Shown here piece by piece: positions 40,026 through 54,573 of a stretch of 64,000 nucleotides of DNA. The notes beneath the pieces are model-generated. The model worked only from the letters and a program-made list of their open reading frames with translations. It did not search any database and had not been told where the DNA came from. The position numbers were made by a program, and so were the translations under genes. Origin of the DNA: Enterobacteriaceae bacterium ESL0689 (GTDB taxonomy: Bacteria; Pseudomonadota; Gammaproteobacteria; Enterobacterales; Enterobacteriaceae); contig JAQTIF010000001.1 of the NCBI GenBank assembly GCA_029433525.1, forward strand, positions 248,001 to 312,000, in the 5' to 3' direction. The stretch's first letter is position 1; every line of letters starts with the position of its first letter.

Positions 40026-40186
40026 ATTGGCTCCCGACAGCGTTCAATTAAACAGGTAAAGTGCAATAAAGCATCATGGCATAACCCTGAAAAGGGAAAA
40101 AGAGAATAAAAGCCATGTTCACGTTGAAAGATGGACAACCTGCGGACAGAAGTTGCGTCAGCAGCGACAAGGGGTGTCTGTCATCA

Positions 40187-41116
40187 TTAATCCAGCGTGG
40201 GATTCATATTCCGTAAATCGTAGGGGGTAATCTGATAAACATAGTAGTTAAGCCAGTTTGTAAACAATAAATTACCATGACTACGCCAGGTGGCATGGGG
40301 TTTATTTTGTGGATTATTGAGCGGGAAATAATTATGTGGGATCGCCGGACATAAACCTGCGGCGGTATCACGAAAAAATTCGCCTGCTAGTGTGTTAGCG
40401 TCATATTCCGGGTGACCGGTGACAAATACCATTCGTTTGTCCTTGCTGGCAAATAAATAAGCATCACCCTCTTCCGTCGTTGCCAGAATGTCTAAATCAG
40501 TCTCGTCACCAATTAACGTTGCCGAAAAATCAGCATAACGAGAGTGTGGCGCGAGGAAAAAATCATCAAAACCGCGAGTCAGCAAGGCATGTGGATGCAA
40601 AATATGATGGTTATAAACACCCGATAGCTTTTCAGTACGGGTTTGTTTAGGAATACCATACAGGATATTGAGTGCTGCCTGTACTGCCCAGCAAATGAAA
40701 AGGGTTGAGGTGACATGACCTTTCGCCCACATTAACACCTGTTGGATCTGTGGCCAGTAAGCCACATGATTAAACTCGACCAGACCCAGCGGTGCTCCCG
40801 TTACAATCAATCCGTCAAAATTTTTGTCATAAATATCTTCGAAGCTACAGTAAAAATTATTCAGATGTTCCATGGGGGTATGACGGGATTCGCGGACATC
40901 GATACGCAGGAGCTGAATATCAACCTGTAATGATGAGTTCGACAACAAACGTAAAAGCTGATTTTCCGTCTCAATCTTATTTGGCATCAGATTAAGGATC
41001 AGTACTTTTAATGGCCGAATTTCCTGCGTTGTTGCCCGAGTGGTCGTCATGACAAAAACATTTTCATTACGTAAAAAATTAACGGCTGGTAGTTCATCAG
41101 GCACCCGAATCGGCAT
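40187..41116 (-). CDS. metA: Homoserine O-succinyltransferase MetA
   Basis: 309 residues from ATG 41116 ([15 protein letters not shown]), the E. coli start; a TTG two codons upstream also opens the frame. First committed step of methionine synthesis. Catalytic residues are in [13 protein letters not shown] (Cys142) and VTGHPEYD (His, Glu). A three-unit MetJ operator lies 19-42 bases upstream, so the gene should be repressed by MetJ with S-adenosylmethionine. Confidence 0.97.
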   Translation of the reverse strand: MPIRVPDELPAVNFLRNENVFVMTTTRATTQEIRPLKVLILNLMPNKIETENQLLRLLSNSSLQVDIQLLRIDVRESRHTPMEHLNNFYCSFEDIYDKNFDGLIVTGAPLGLVEFNHVAYWPQIQQVLMWAKGHVTSTLFICWAVQAALNILYGIPKQTRTEKLSGVYNHHILHPHALLTRGFDDFFLAPHSRYADFSATLIGDETDLDILATTEEGDAYLFASKDKRMVFVTGHPEYDANTLAGEFFRDTAAGLCPAIPHNYFPLNNPQNKPHATWRSHGNLLFTNWLNYYVYQITPYDLRNMNPTLD

Positions 41117-41134
41117 AACCAATCACTCCACAAT

Positions 41135-41158
41135 ATACGTATAAACGTTTAGACATCC
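41135..41158 (-). promoter_or_regulatory. MetJ operator (three met boxes) of metA
   Basis: On the minus strand three contiguous eight-base units GGATGTCT, AAACGTTT and ATACGTAT each match the met box AGACGTCT at most positions. The same tandem run precedes E. coli metA. Confidence 0.85.
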
Positions 41159-41261
41159 AGATAGCCAAAGATACTTAGAAACCGGTAAAATGTCGAGTCT
41201 GCAAATGGAAAGTGAAAAAATTTCAGCTTCAGAAAGGAAATGATTCACAAGAGATAAGTAA

Positions 41262-41300
41262 CAAAAAAGCAAAAGGCCCAGTCATTCAACTGGGCCTTTT
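41262..41300 (-). terminator. rRNA operon terminator
   Basis: AAAAGGCCCAGT and ACTGGGCCTTTT form a 12-base-pair stem with a six-base loop. On the minus strand it is followed by GCTTTTTTG. It closes the ribosomal RNA operon just beyond the distal 5S gene. Confidence 0.92.
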
Positions 41301-41311
41301 GCTCTGTTTTA

Positions 41312-41431
41312 AAGTCTGACAGCTCCCTGCTCTCGCATGGGGAGTCCCCACACTACCATCGGCGCTTCGGCGTTTCACTTCTGAGTTCGGCATGGGGTCA
41401 GGTGGGACCACCGCGCTATCACCGTCAGACT
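41312..41431 (-). rRNA. rrf: 5S ribosomal RNA, distal copy
   Basis: 120 bases matching enterobacterial 5S throughout (GCGCGGTGGTCCCACCTGAC, CATGCCGAACTCAGAAGTG). Its terminal helix reads GTCTGAC at the 5' side and GTCAGAC at the 3' side, differing from the proximal copy by paired changes. Follows the tRNA-Thr gene. Confidence 0.96.
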
Positions 41432-41461
41432 AATTCTTTTAATATTCTTTACTATAAACAC

Positions 41462-41537
41462 TGGTGCTGATACCCAGAGTTGAACTGGGGACCTCACCCT
41501 TACCAAGGGTGCGCTCTACCAACTGAGCCATATCAGC
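41462..41537 (-). tRNA. tRNA-Thr (anticodon GGT)
   Basis: 76 bases from GCTGATATGGCTCAG to the encoded CCA. The anticodon loop in CACCCTTGGTAAGGGTG reads GGT. It is very close to E. coli thrV, which lies between two 5S genes in rrnD; here it sits in an operon placed like rrnE. Confidence 0.97.
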
Positions 41538-41550
41538 ACATTAAATTTTA

Positions 41551-41670
41551 AAGCCTGGCAGCTCCCTGCTCTCGCATGGGGAGTCCCCACACTACCATCG
41601 GCGCTTCGGCGTTTCACTTCTGAGTTCGGCATGGGGTCAGGTGGGACCACCGCGCTGTCACCGCCAGGCT
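41551..41670 (-). rRNA. rrf: 5S ribosomal RNA, proximal copy
   Basis: 120 bases, same core as the distal copy. Its terminal helix is GCCTGGC / GCCAGGC. Lies 100 bases after the 23S gene. Confidence 0.96.
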
Positions 41671-41769
41671 GATTCTTTCTAATCCTTCCTCGCTCTTCTT
41701 CCGGACCTCGCTGAAAATCTTTCTCTCTCTCTCCGCTCCACGCTTCCGATAAAACACCTTCGGCGTTGT

Positions 41770-44773
<3,004 letters not shown>

Positions 44774-44867
44774 TCACAACCCGAAGATGTCTCTTCCGGT
44801 CGCTTCGCTTTGAGAGACCCGGACACACTTCTTCGTGTGTCCTCTTTCAATTTTCAGCTTGATCCAG

Positions 44868-44881
44868 TTTGTTAAAGAGCA
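44868..44881 (-). promoter_or_regulatory. boxA antitermination site in the 16S-23S spacer
   Basis: On the minus strand TGCTCTTTAACAAA lies between tRNA-Glu and 23S, the usual place for the second Nus-factor boxA of an rrn operon. Confidence 0.75.
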
Positions 44882-44955
44882 ATATATTTCACAAATGACC
44901 TCCCGGCCATCTCTGAAATACAATCCGGCTGTGCCTTTCACCCACAACCCGCAAG

Positions 44956-45031
44956 TGGCGTCCCCTGGGGGATTCGAACCCCCGTTACCGCCGTGAAAGG
45001 GCGATGTCCTGGGCCTCTAGACGAAGGGGAC
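44956..45031 (-). tRNA. tRNA-Glu (anticodon TTC)
   Basis: 76 bases from GTCCCCTTCGTCTAG to the encoded CCA. The anticodon loop CGCCCTTTCACGGCG reads TTC. A single tRNA-Glu in the 16S-23S spacer is one of the two standard enterobacterial spacer types. Confidence 0.97.
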
Positions 45032-45115
45032 TCTCTGTCTCGTTCGCAAGACGCCTTGCTCAATCTCTCGTCAGACAATCTGTGTGAACACTTCAGAAAT
45101 CCAGAACCCTCAGTT

Positions 45116-46658
<1,543 letters not shown>

Positions 46659-46789
46659 AGGTCTGATCGCTCGTGAATTAAACTTCGTAAATGAATTACG
46701 TGTTCACTCAGAGACTTTTTAAATTTGCTTGACCGTCACCGACGGTCAGGCTCTGTCTTCCTGAGTGCCCACACAGATTGTCTGACTGA

Positions 46790-46802
46790 TTGTTAAAGAG
46801 CA
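46790..46802 (-). promoter_or_regulatory. boxA in the rRNA leader
   Basis: TGCTCTTTAACAA on the minus strand, just upstream of the 16S processing stem, matches the rrn boxA bound by NusB/NusE. Confidence 0.8.
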
Positions 46803-46825
46803 GTGCTTCAATGAAGCGGGCGCAT

Positions 46826-46853
46826 ATAATACTCTCATGCACTTCAGAGTCAA
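46826..46853 (-). promoter_or_regulatory. rRNA promoter P2
   Basis: TTGACT (46848-46853) and TATTAT (46826-46831), 16 bases apart on the minus strand, about 115 bases downstream of P1. Confidence 0.75.
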
Positions 46854-46932
46854 GTACTTTTTTAGTATTTTCCTCTTTCCTGTCCGGCCAGCACTGCGAA
46901 CTGTTTCACATATGCCGGGTCAGTGGCTGCGT

Positions 46933-46960
46933 ATTATAGGGAGCTCACGGCTATCTGCAA
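46933..46960 (-). promoter_or_regulatory. rRNA promoter P1
   Basis: TTGCAG (46955-46960) and TATAAT (46933-46938) with a 16-base spacer and CTCCC before the -10, as in E. coli rrn P1 promoters. An A/T-rich stretch upstream (GAAAATTTTCTACAATATTT, minus strand) fits an UP element. Confidence 0.82.
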
Positions 46961-47078
46961 TAGAAATATTGTAGAAAATTAACCATCTGCTGCATTCCAC
47001 AGCAATAAAACACCTTATACCTCGTTATACACAGATTTATCCACAAACGGACAGAAAAGATAAAAATTTACGAGCGTC

Positions 47079-47094
47079 ACGCAAACGTTTTCGT
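47079..47094 (+). promoter_or_regulatory. PurR operator of purHD
   Basis: ACGCAAACGTTTTCGT matches the PurR box ACGCAAACGTTTGCGT at 15 of 16 bases, directly followed by a TACAAT -10. Purine excess should repress purHD. Confidence 0.88.
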
Positions 47095-47208
47095 TACAAT
47101 TTGGCGCTATCACATAGCGCTATCGGGTGAACGGCGAACATCGAATAACCTGTTCAGCTAACCCTTTTGATAGCTAAATACGATTCAATTTCCGGGGAAA
47201 TTCATCTT

Positions 47209-48798
47209 ATGCAGCAATATCGTCCCATCCGCCGTGCTCTGCTCAGTGTTTCTGACAAAACCGGTATTATCGAATTTGCTCAGGCACTGTCTGCGCGTGG
47301 TGTTGAGTTACTCTCTACCGGAGGCACGGCTCATCTGCTGGCAGAACAAGGGTTATCTGTCACCGAGGTTTCTGACTATACCGGTTTCCCTGAGATAATG
47401 AATGGCCGTGTTAAAACCCTGCATCCCAAAGTACATGGCGGTATTCTTGCTCGTCGTGGTCTGGACGATGATCTTATGACGCAACATGCTATCGCCCCTA
47501 TTGATCTGGTCGTTGTTAATCTCTATCCGTTCGCACAAACCATTACTCATGATGACTGCTCTCTGGAGGAGGCAATAGAAAATATTGATATCGGCGGTCC
47601 AACGATGATACGTGCGGCGGCGAAAAATCATAAAGATGTGACCATTATCGTTGCCAGTAGCGATTATAATACTGTTATTAATGAAATGGATGCCAATAAA
47701 GGATCGTTAACCCCCGCAACACGTTTTAATCTCGCCATTAAGGCTTTCGAGCATACGGCCTCTTATGATGGCATGATTGCTAATTATTTTGGTGGTCTGG
47801 TTCCCCCCTATCACGGTGATATCCAACAAGCCTCAGGCCGCTTTCCACGAACGCTACACCTGAATTTCATTAAAAAGCAGGATATGCGCTATGGCGAAAA
47901 TAGCCATCAACAGGCCGCCTTTTATACCGAAGAAAATGTTAAAGAGGCCTCTGTCGCCACTGCGCAACAATTACAAGGCAAAGCACTGTCTTTTAATAAT
48001 ATTGCGGATACTGATACGGCATTAGAGTGTGTGAAAACATTTAGCGAACCGGCTTGTGTTATCGTAAAACATGCAAATCCCTGCGGAGTGGCTGTCAGTC
48101 ATTCACTGATTGATGCTTATGATCGGGCGTGGAAAACGGATCCAACTTCTGCCTTCGGCGGTATCATTGCTTTTAACCGCGAACTGGATGCGACAACTGC
48201 ACAATCTATTCTTTCCCGACAATTTGTCGAGGTCATTATTGCCCCAGCGGTCAATCAGGAAGCATTGAACATTATTTCCGCTAAACAGAACATCCGTTTG
48301 CTGATCTGCGGTAACTGCACACACGCTGAACCAGGACTGGATTTCAAACGTGTTAATGGCGGCCTGTTAGTTCAGGATCGTGATTTGAGAATGGTCACGG
48401 TAGATGAAATACATGTCGTCACTCAACGCCAGCCGACAACACAAGAGCTGCATGATGCACTCTTCTGCTGGAAAGTGGCAAAATTTGTCAAATCTAACGC
48501 CATTGTTTACGCGAAAGATAACATGACTATCGGTATTGGCGCAGGTCAGATGAGTCGCGTTTACTCTGCTAAAATTGCCGGCCTGAAAGCTAACGATGAG
48601 GGGCTGGAGGTGAAAGGTTCAGTAATGGCATCCGATGCTTTCTTTCCATTCCGCGATGGCATTGATGCGGCAGCCGCAGCAGGCGTGAGCTGTGTGATCC
48701 AGCCGGGGGGATCGATTCGTGATGAAGAGGTCATTGCCGCCGCTGATGAGCATGATATGGCGATGATCTTCACCGGCATACGCCATTTTCGCCATTAA
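47209..48798 (+). CDS. purH: Bifunctional AICAR formyltransferase / IMP cyclohydrolase
   Basis: 529 residues from ATG 47209 ([20 protein letters not shown]), equal to E. coli PurH; the longer frame upstream adds a leader without family match. Catalyses the last two steps to IMP. The N-terminal cyclohydrolase domain is a methylglyoxal-synthase-like fold ([24 protein letters not shown]). The C-terminal transformylase has [10 protein letters not shown] near residue 288 and ends FTGIRHFRH. purD follows after 15 bases, forming purHD. Confidence 0.97.
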   Translation: MQQYRPIRRALLSVSDKTGIIEFAQALSARGVELLSTGGTAHLLAEQGLSVTEVSDYTGFPEIMNGRVKTLHPKVHGGILARRGLDDDLMTQHAIAPIDLVVVNLYPFAQTITHDDCSLEEAIENIDIGGPTMIRAAAKNHKDVTIIVASSDYNTVINEMDANKGSLTPATRFNLAIKAFEHTASYDGMIANYFGGLVPPYHGDIQQASGRFPRTLHLNFIKKQDMRYGENSHQQAAFYTEENVKEASVATAQQLQGKALSFNNIADTDTALECVKTFSEPACVIVKHANPCGVAVSHSLIDAYDRAWKTDPTSAFGGIIAFNRELDATTAQSILSRQFVEVIIAPAVNQEALNIISAKQNIRLLICGNCTHAEPGLDFKRVNGGLLVQDRDLRMVTVDEIHVVTQRQPTTQELHDALFCWKVAKFVKSNAIVYAKDNMTIGIGAGQMSRVYSAKIAGLKANDEGLEVKGSVMASDAFFPFRDGIDAAAAAGVSCVIQPGGSIRDEEVIAAADEHDMAMIFTGIRHFRH

Positions 48799-48813
48799 TT
48801 CACGGAGAAATCT

Positions 48814-50109
48814 ATGAAAGTATTAGTGATCGGCAGTGGTGGCCGTGAGCATGCCCTGGGATGGAAAGTCGCACAATCTCCCGGAGTCGATACGGTCTAT
48901 GTCGCGCCAGGTAATGCCGGTACCGCGCTGGAACCTGGTTTGCAAAATGTTGCTATTGATATTACTGATATTCCCGCCTTACTCAATTTTGCCCAAAACC
49001 AAGAGATAGATCTGACGATTGTCGGGCCGGAAATTCCGCTGGTCATGGGAATTGTCGATACATTTCGCGCAGCAGGGCTAAAAATTTTTGGCCCGACCCA
49101 ACAAGCAGCGCAACTGGAAGGCTCTAAAGCGTTTAGTAAAGATTTTCTTGCACGGCACCATATCCCAACTGCTGATTATCAATATTTTACCCAAATTGAA
49201 CCGGCACTGGCCTGGCTACGAGAGAAAGGCACCCCTATCGTTATCAAAGCAGATGGCCTTGCCGCCGGTAAAGGCGTTATCGTCGCAATGACGCCTGAAG
49301 AAGCGGAAAGCGCGGTGAAAGATATGCTAGCAGGCAATATTTTTGGTCATGCCGGTCACCGCATTATTATTGAGGAATTTCTCGATGGTGAAGAAGCCAG
49401 CTTTATTGTTATGGTCGATGGTGAACATGTCCTGCCAATGGCCACCAGCCAGGATCATAAACGCGCAGGCGATGGTGATACCGGGCTAAATACGGGGGGA
49501 ATGGGGGCCTGTTCCCCTGCACCAGTAGTGAGCGATGAGATTTACCAACGGATCATGAGTCGTATCATCTGGCCAACCGTCAGAGGTATGGCAGCAGAAG
49601 GCAATATCTATACCGGTTTTCTCTATGCGGGTCTGATGATCGATAAGCAAGGCAATCCGAAGGTCATTGAGTTCAATTGCCGTTTCGGTGATCCAGAGAC
49701 ACAGCCTGTTATGCTGCGCCTGAAATCCGACATCGTGGAATTGTGTCTGGCTGCCTGCAATGGAAAACTGGATGAGAAAACCGCCGTATGGGATGATCGT
49801 GCCGCACTGGGTGTGGTCATGGCGGCAGGCGGCTACCCAGGTCACTATCATACCAGCGATGAAATCTTTGGTCTGCCAGGCCAGCAACTCACGGATGGAA
49901 AAGTATTTCATGCCGGAACCCAGCTGACGGAGGATCAACGTATCGTCACCCACGGCGGACGCGTGCTCTGTGTGACAGCACTGGGAGATACTGTTTCCCA
50001 GGCACAACAACGTGCTTATCAGATCGTCGGAGGCATTCACTGGAAAAATTGTTTCAGCCGTAGCGATATTGGCTGGCGCGCGATTGCCCATGAACAGCAA
50101 CAGGAATAG
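48814..50109 (+). CDS. purD: Phosphoribosylamine-glycine ligase
   Basis: 431 residues (E. coli 429). ATP-grasp enzyme making glycinamide ribonucleotide, the second step of purine synthesis. Visible are the N-domain loop IGSGGREHALGWK, the ATP-binding segment IKADGLAAGKGVIVA and the metal-binding EFNCRFGDPETQ. Second gene of purHD under the PurR operator. In E. coli zraSR/zraP lie next to it; here yjaH follows convergently. Confidence 0.97.
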   Translation: MKVLVIGSGGREHALGWKVAQSPGVDTVYVAPGNAGTALEPGLQNVAIDITDIPALLNFAQNQEIDLTIVGPEIPLVMGIVDTFRAAGLKIFGPTQQAAQLEGSKAFSKDFLARHHIPTADYQYFTQIEPALAWLREKGTPIVIKADGLAAGKGVIVAMTPEEAESAVKDMLAGNIFGHAGHRIIIEEFLDGEEASFIVMVDGEHVLPMATSQDHKRAGDGDTGLNTGGMGACSPAPVVSDEIYQRIMSRIIWPTVRGMAAEGNIYTGFLYAGLMIDKQGNPKVIEFNCRFGDPETQPVMLRLKSDIVELCLAACNGKLDEKTAVWDDRAALGVVMAAGGYPGHYHTSDEIFGLPGQQLTDGKVFHAGTQLTEDQRIVTHGGRVLCVTALGDTVSQAQQRAYQIVGGIHWKNCFSRSDIGWRAIAHEQQQE

Positions 50110-50138
50110 CTGGCTTTCACTTCAGCAAAAATCACGAT

Positions 50139-50780
50139 TCAGAAAGTTTTTTCCTGTGGCTGTCTGGCACAAAAGTCGCTATTGTCGACCATCAGAAGCT
50201 GTACACCGTCTGATGATTCCAGCCATGCCACACTTATCGCTTGTGCAGCGCGATGCTGACGGCTCGCGATATAGGCCAGCGTATCATCATCAAAAGCCGG
50301 GCTTACCGTCTGACCTTCACAAGTCGTGATCGTCTGATGAGTACGCCAGTATCCCTGATGCAGCGTAACACGCCCCTGATACAATGCATCACTGGTCTGA
50401 CGAATATGGGTGGCACGATAACGATACAGTGCTACTTGATCGTCAGAAAGAGGGAATTTCTGTCCATCAATTTCACGCTGCATAAAACTCAATTCTCCTC
50501 GCTCATCAAAATGAACCCGGATATGTTCCGCTGGTTTGCCAGAGGTATTGAGTTCGATAAATGTAAGTCGGGTGCCCTGCCAGCGGTATTCACTGGTTGA
50601 TGTCTCGCCGTTATTCCATGCATCTGAGATGGCAAGAAGGTGAACTTCATTCTGGTTGTCTTTACGCCAGATACGCACAGCACCCTGGTCGTCTGCATAA
50701 CCACTGGCCGTGAAGGATGGCAGTACATTATGCTGGCTGCATCCTGCCAGAACGGATATGACAGCAGCCGATGTCAACAT
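50139..50780 (-). CDS. yjaH: DUF1481 family lipoprotein YjaH
   Basis: 213 residues from ATG 50780 (MLTSAAVISVLAGCSQ), chosen because the lipobox LAGC then sits in a proper short signal; the longest frame starts 60 bases earlier, inside the hupA terminator. The rest is a mostly beta-rich soluble domain with no catalytic motif. Position just after hupA is as in E. coli. Function is unknown. Confidence 0.82.
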   Translation of the reverse strand: MLTSAAVISVLAGCSQHNVLPSFTASGYADDQGAVRIWRKDNQNEVHLLAISDAWNNGETSTSEYRWQGTRLTFIELNTSGKPAEHIRVHFDERGELSFMQREIDGQKFPLSDDQVALYRYRATHIRQTSDALYQGRVTLHQGYWRTHQTITTCEGQTVSPAFDDDTLAYIASRQHRAAQAISVAWLESSDGVQLLMVDNSDFCARQPQEKTF

Positions 50781-50796
50781 ATAACGACCCGCAGAC

Positions 50797-50816
50797 AAAA
50801 GGAGCCCCAGGGCTCC
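50797..50816 (-). terminator. hupA terminator
   Basis: GGAGCC and GGCTCC (50801-50816) form a stem; on the minus strand it is followed by TTTTGTC. It lies about 30 bases past the hupA stop. Confidence 0.75.
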
Positions 50817-50846
50817 TTCGTAAAAACCATATATTGCCATGCCGTG

Positions 50847-51119
50847 TTATTTAACTGCGTCTTTCAGGGATTTACCTGAAACAAACGCCGGTACATTAGC
50901 GGCAGCAATTTTGATTTCTTTACCTGTTTGTGGGTTACGCCCTGTACGCTCAGCACGGTGGTTCACTTTGAAAGTGCCAAATCCTACCAGTTGTACAGCG
51001 TCGCCCTCTTTCAGAGACTCAGTAATTGCAGCCAGCGTCGATTCCAGGGCAGCTTTTGCCTGTGTTTTTGGCAGGTCAGCTTTGGCCGCAATTACATCAA
51101 TGAGTTGAGTCTTATTCAT
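50847..51119 (-). CDS. hupA: DNA-binding protein HU-alpha
   Basis: 90 residues, full length. Histone-like nucleoid protein bending DNA without strong sequence preference. [16 protein letters not shown] opens the helical body; the DNA-embracing beta arms read [20 protein letters not shown], followed by the conserved IPAANVPAF-type segment ([13 protein letters not shown]). Downstream hairpin at 50797. The 189 bases upstream to yjaG hold its promoter but no further gene. Confidence 0.98.
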   Translation of the reverse strand: MNKTQLIDVIAAKADLPKTQAKAALESTLAAITESLKEGDAVQLVGFGTFKVNHRAERTGRNPQTGKEIKIAAANVPAFVSGKSLKDAVK

Positions 51120-51308
51120 AAGTTATCCTTACAATGTGTTTATCGCTTGCTAAATACCGAGTGCGACCAAAATGCCGAACAAGGCACTCTCCAGCATATG
51201 TGCATCGATAGCAACTTTTACTTCGTGCTTTCCAAATGTAGACCAGACAAGGGGAGAAATGGAAGCTTTCCGACACCACAATTCAGATGATAAATCATAT
51301 TTCTACTC

Positions 51309-51899
51309 CTATTGCTGAAAAATCACACCAATATTGCTTTCTCCAATCTCCCTGAGGTCAGTTCGCAGCCCTTTGATCAGATCAATATCGCGCGTTTCAC
51401 AAGCAGCAAGCAGGCGAAAAATCTCCCACTGGATATCCCATTCCCGCTCAACGGCCAGGTTTTCTTTGAGCTCGGCATCCGTCATTTCACGTCCTGCACG
51501 TGTCATTTCCAGCATCGCGACCGTATTAACGGAACTTTTACTCACCGCAATGGCATGATCAAGCATTTCACCACTGAGACGGGAATGAACCAATTCACTC
51601 AATGCAATACAGGCATCAATGGCTGGATAGACACCGTATAAATCATAGTCGTCAGCCACCGGAATAGCCTGCTCCAGTTTTTCTAACTGACTGTCAAAAT
51701 TCACTCTAGCCTCTTTGACTGTCAATATTTCCCAAACCAAATCAAGAATACGGCGATACAGGTGACTATCGGCAAATTCAGTTTGCTGGCAGAAGAGCGC
51801 GTAATTGGGGTACATACGTTCACACAGACAGGCCATAAAAGTCACATGTTGCCAGTCTGTCAGCTTCTCCAGACGCAGATGAATTGGGTTTTGTAACAT
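51309..51899 (-). CDS. yjaG: DUF416 family protein YjaG
   Basis: 196 residues from ATG 51899 (MLQNPIHLRLEKLTDWQHV), the E. coli start; an upstream in-frame ATG adds 11 unrelated residues. All-helical conserved protein without recognised active-site motif; function unknown. The nfi stop lies 44 bases upstream, so nfi-yjaG probably share a transcript beginning at hemE. Confidence 0.93.
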   Translation of the reverse strand: MLQNPIHLRLEKLTDWQHVTFMACLCERMYPNYALFCQQTEFADSHLYRRILDLVWEILTVKEARVNFDSQLEKLEQAIPVADDYDLYGVYPAIDACIALSELVHSRLSGEMLDHAIAVSKSSVNTVAMLEMTRAGREMTDAELKENLAVEREWDIQWEIFRLLAACETRDIDLIKGLRTDLREIGESNIGVIFQQ

Positions 51900-51943
51900 A
51901 ATAAGTCCCGTGGATTGAGAAATTGTGTGCAAGTGTACCTGAA

Positions 51944-52615
51944 TCAGTTGTGATTTGCCTGCCAGCGCACGAATGCCGGGCGCTGCGAAGCAACCGCATC
52001 AGCCCAGCGCGTTGGCTCTGGCAAACGATAACCTTTGATACAGTGTTGTACCCAGAGTAATGCACTGTTGAGTGACACGCGATGTCCCGTACTAATAAAT
52101 AACGGATTACAACGCGCTTTACTGCGCCAGACCCAGGCCAGCTGTTCGTTTTTATCCATCAGCGGTGCCAGTGCCCCTGATTCATCTGTGGAAAAGGTGA
52201 ATTTCCCGCATAACCGTTTTTTTGCCACACCAATCGTTGGCACATCCACTAACAGGCCAAAATGGCTCGCCACCCCCAGCCTGCGTGGATGTGAAATACC
52301 ATGACCATCGACAAAGAGTATATCGGGTTTCTGCGTCAGTTGTTGCCACGCGGCCAGTAATGCTGGCGTTTCACGAAATGATAGAAAGCCAGGAATATAA
52401 GGCATAACAACAGGAACACGCGCAATCTGATATTCGACTAACTCCAGTGATGGATAGGCGAGCAGCACTATTGCCGCTCGCGCGATGGTATTTTGTTGTT
52501 CAAAACCGACATCGGCACCACCAATCATCGCCGGGGGATCGCAATCCAGCTGGTCCTGATGAATAACGGATGCGGCCAGCTTGCGCTGCTGGTCACTGAG
52601 TGATGCCAGATCCAT
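51944..52615 (-). CDS. nfi: Endonuclease V
   Basis: 223 residues, as in E. coli. Cleaves DNA one phosphodiester 3' to deoxyinosine and some mismatches. Metal-binding acids lie in [22 protein letters not shown] and the end of the RNase H-like core; [11 protein letters not shown] forms the wedge region. Starts nine bases after the hemE stop on the same strand. Confidence 0.96.
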   Translation of the reverse strand: MDLASLSDQQRKLAASVIHQDQLDCDPPAMIGGADVGFEQQNTIARAAIVLLAYPSLELVEYQIARVPVVMPYIPGFLSFRETPALLAAWQQLTQKPDILFVDGHGISHPRRLGVASHFGLLVDVPTIGVAKKRLCGKFTFSTDESGALAPLMDKNEQLAWVWRSKARCNPLFISTGHRVSLNSALLWVQHCIKGYRLPEPTRWADAVASQRPAFVRWQANHN

Positions 52616-52624
52616 AAGCCATCC

Positions 52625-53689
52625 TTAACGATGATATTGTGCCGATATTCGATGTACTGCTTCGACAAAAGTACCGGCTCGTTGTGGTTCTACATCCTGG
52701 TGAATGCCATGACCAAGATTAAAGACATGGCCTTCACCATGACCGAAATCCGCCAGAATCGTCGCGACTTCTTCTTCTATGCGGGTGGCGGGTGCATAGA
52801 GTATAGCGGGGTCCATATTGCCCTGTAGTGCTACTTTATGACCGACACGACGGCGCGCATCGGCAATATCCGTCGTCCAGTCAAGGCCCAGTGCATCGCA
52901 CCCTGTTTCTGCCATTGCTTCCAGCCATTGCCCACCCCCTTTAGTAAATAAAGTGACTGGCACCCGACGACCTTCCTGTTCACGTAATAAACCATCAATA
53001 ATTTTATGCATATAATTGAGGGAGAACTGCCGATAATCACGATGGGTCAGAACACCGCCCCAGGTGTCGAATATCATCACTGATTGCGCCCCGGCTTTAA
53101 TCTGGGCATTAAGATACAGCGTGATACTTTGCGCCAGTTTATCGAGCAGCGTATGTAATACCTGCGGCTCTGCATACATCATTTTTTTAATAGTAGTAAA
53201 CACTTTACTGCTTCCGCCCTCCACCATATAAGTGGCCAGCGTCCACGGGCTACCGGAGAAACCAATCAGCGGAACCTCGCCGTTGAGTTCCCGGCGAATG
53301 AGCCGTACGGCATCCATAACGTAAGCAAGTTCATCTTCTGGATCCGGGATCGGCAACTTATCGACATCCGTTTTACAGGTGATGGGCGAAGCAAAACGCG
53401 GTCCTTCTCCGGCTTCAAAATAGAGCCCCAGTCCCATTGCATCAGGAATTGTCAGGATATCTGAAAAAAGGATCGCGGCATCCAGCGCATAGCGACGTAA
53501 TGGTTGTAGTGTCACTTCACAGGCCAGAGCAGCGTTTTTACACAATGACATAAAGTCACCGGCTTGCTGGCGTGTTGCTTTGTATTCTGGCAGATAACGG
53601 CCAGCCTGGCGCATCATCCATACTGGCGTCATATCAACGGGCTGGCGCAGTAGTGCGCGCAGATAACGGTCATTCTTTAATTCGATCAT
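52625..53689 (-). CDS. hemE: Uroporphyrinogen decarboxylase
   Basis: 354 residues, as in E. coli. Decarboxylates the four acetate side chains of uroporphyrinogen III to give coproporphyrinogen in haem synthesis. [15 protein letters not shown] near the N-terminus holds the substrate-binding arginines; [14 protein letters not shown] holds the catalytic Asp. nudC lies 40 bases upstream on the same strand. Confidence 0.97.
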   Translation of the reverse strand: MIELKNDRYLRALLRQPVDMTPVWMMRQAGRYLPEYKATRQQAGDFMSLCKNAALACEVTLQPLRRYALDAAILFSDILTIPDAMGLGLYFEAGEGPRFASPITCKTDVDKLPIPDPEDELAYVMDAVRLIRRELNGEVPLIGFSGSPWTLATYMVEGGSSKVFTTIKKMMYAEPQVLHTLLDKLAQSITLYLNAQIKAGAQSVMIFDTWGGVLTHRDYRQFSLNYMHKIIDGLLREQEGRRVPVTLFTKGGGQWLEAMAETGCDALGLDWTTDIADARRRVGHKVALQGNMDPAILYAPATRIEEEVATILADFGHGEGHVFNLGHGIHQDVEPQRAGTFVEAVHRISAQYHR

Positions 53690-53729
53690 TTTACAGTTCC
53701 TGTATGCGTCAGCTCACCAGTGTATCATG

Positions 53730-54503
53730 TCATTCATACTCAGCCCGACACATTGCCACAGTATCTTCTATCAGACGACGCGCCACCGTACCCACGGGCG
53801 GAAGTAAGGGGAGATTGTCGTAGCGATACCACCCGGCTTCAAGGAGCTCTTTTTTATCAATAATAATTTCGCCACTCTCATATTCCGCGATAAACGCCGC
53901 CATCAGCGACTGGGGAAAGGGCCAGGGTTGGGAAGTGACATAATGGATATTTTTCACCTGGAGCTGACTCTCTTCCATCACTTCACGGATCACCGCCTGT
54001 TCCAGGGTCTCACCGACTTCGACAAAACCCGCTAATGCGGTATGTATGCCGTTACGATGGCGGGTGTGCTGTGCCAGTAAAATAGAATCTTCCCGACGAA
54101 TTGCCACAATAATACAAGGGGCAATTTGTGGATAGTAACGCTCATGACAGTGATCACACTGCATCGCCCATTCATTCTTACCTGAACGCATCGGGTGACC
54201 ACAACTGCCACAATATTTATGTGAGCGATAAAATCCGGACAGCTGAACACCGCGTCCTGCCAGTTGAAACAGTCCAGGCGCTTGATCCAGTAACTGACGT
54301 AAGGACACCATATTATGCTGGCGGTCCTGGTCAATCATCCATACAGCTTCACCCTGCCATTCGCCAATATGTAAAGCATGCCGACCAGTGAGATTAAAAC
54401 TCACCGCTTCACCATAGGGTAATTTTCCATCGGGTAACCATAGCTGCTGACCATCAGTCACAACCCACCATCCACGGTCCATTTTTTCAACAATATGATA
54501 CAT
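53730..54503 (-). CDS. nudC: NAD-capped RNA hydrolase NudC
   Basis: 257 residues (E. coli 257). Removes NAD caps from RNA and hydrolyses NADH. A four-cysteine zinc site CGSCG...CDHC, a Nudix box [20 protein letters not shown] and the NADH-specific SQPWPFPQS motif are all present. First gene of nudC-hemE-nfi-yjaG, divergent from rsd with 70 bases between, as in E. coli. Confidence 0.96.
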   Translation of the reverse strand: MYHIVEKMDRGWWVVTDGQQLWLPDGKLPYGEAVSFNLTGRHALHIGEWQGEAVWMIDQDRQHNMVSLRQLLDQAPGLFQLAGRGVQLSGFYRSHKYCGSCGHPMRSGKNEWAMQCDHCHERYYPQIAPCIIVAIRREDSILLAQHTRHRNGIHTALAGFVEVGETLEQAVIREVMEESQLQVKNIHYVTSQPWPFPQSLMAAFIAEYESGEIIIDKKELLEAGWYRYDNLPLLPPVGTVARRLIEDTVAMCRAEYE

Positions 54504-54573
54504 ATCTATTGCATATCATCTTTTTTGATGACATATTTAACATTAGTTTTACATTTATGTGACGGAATCAACT

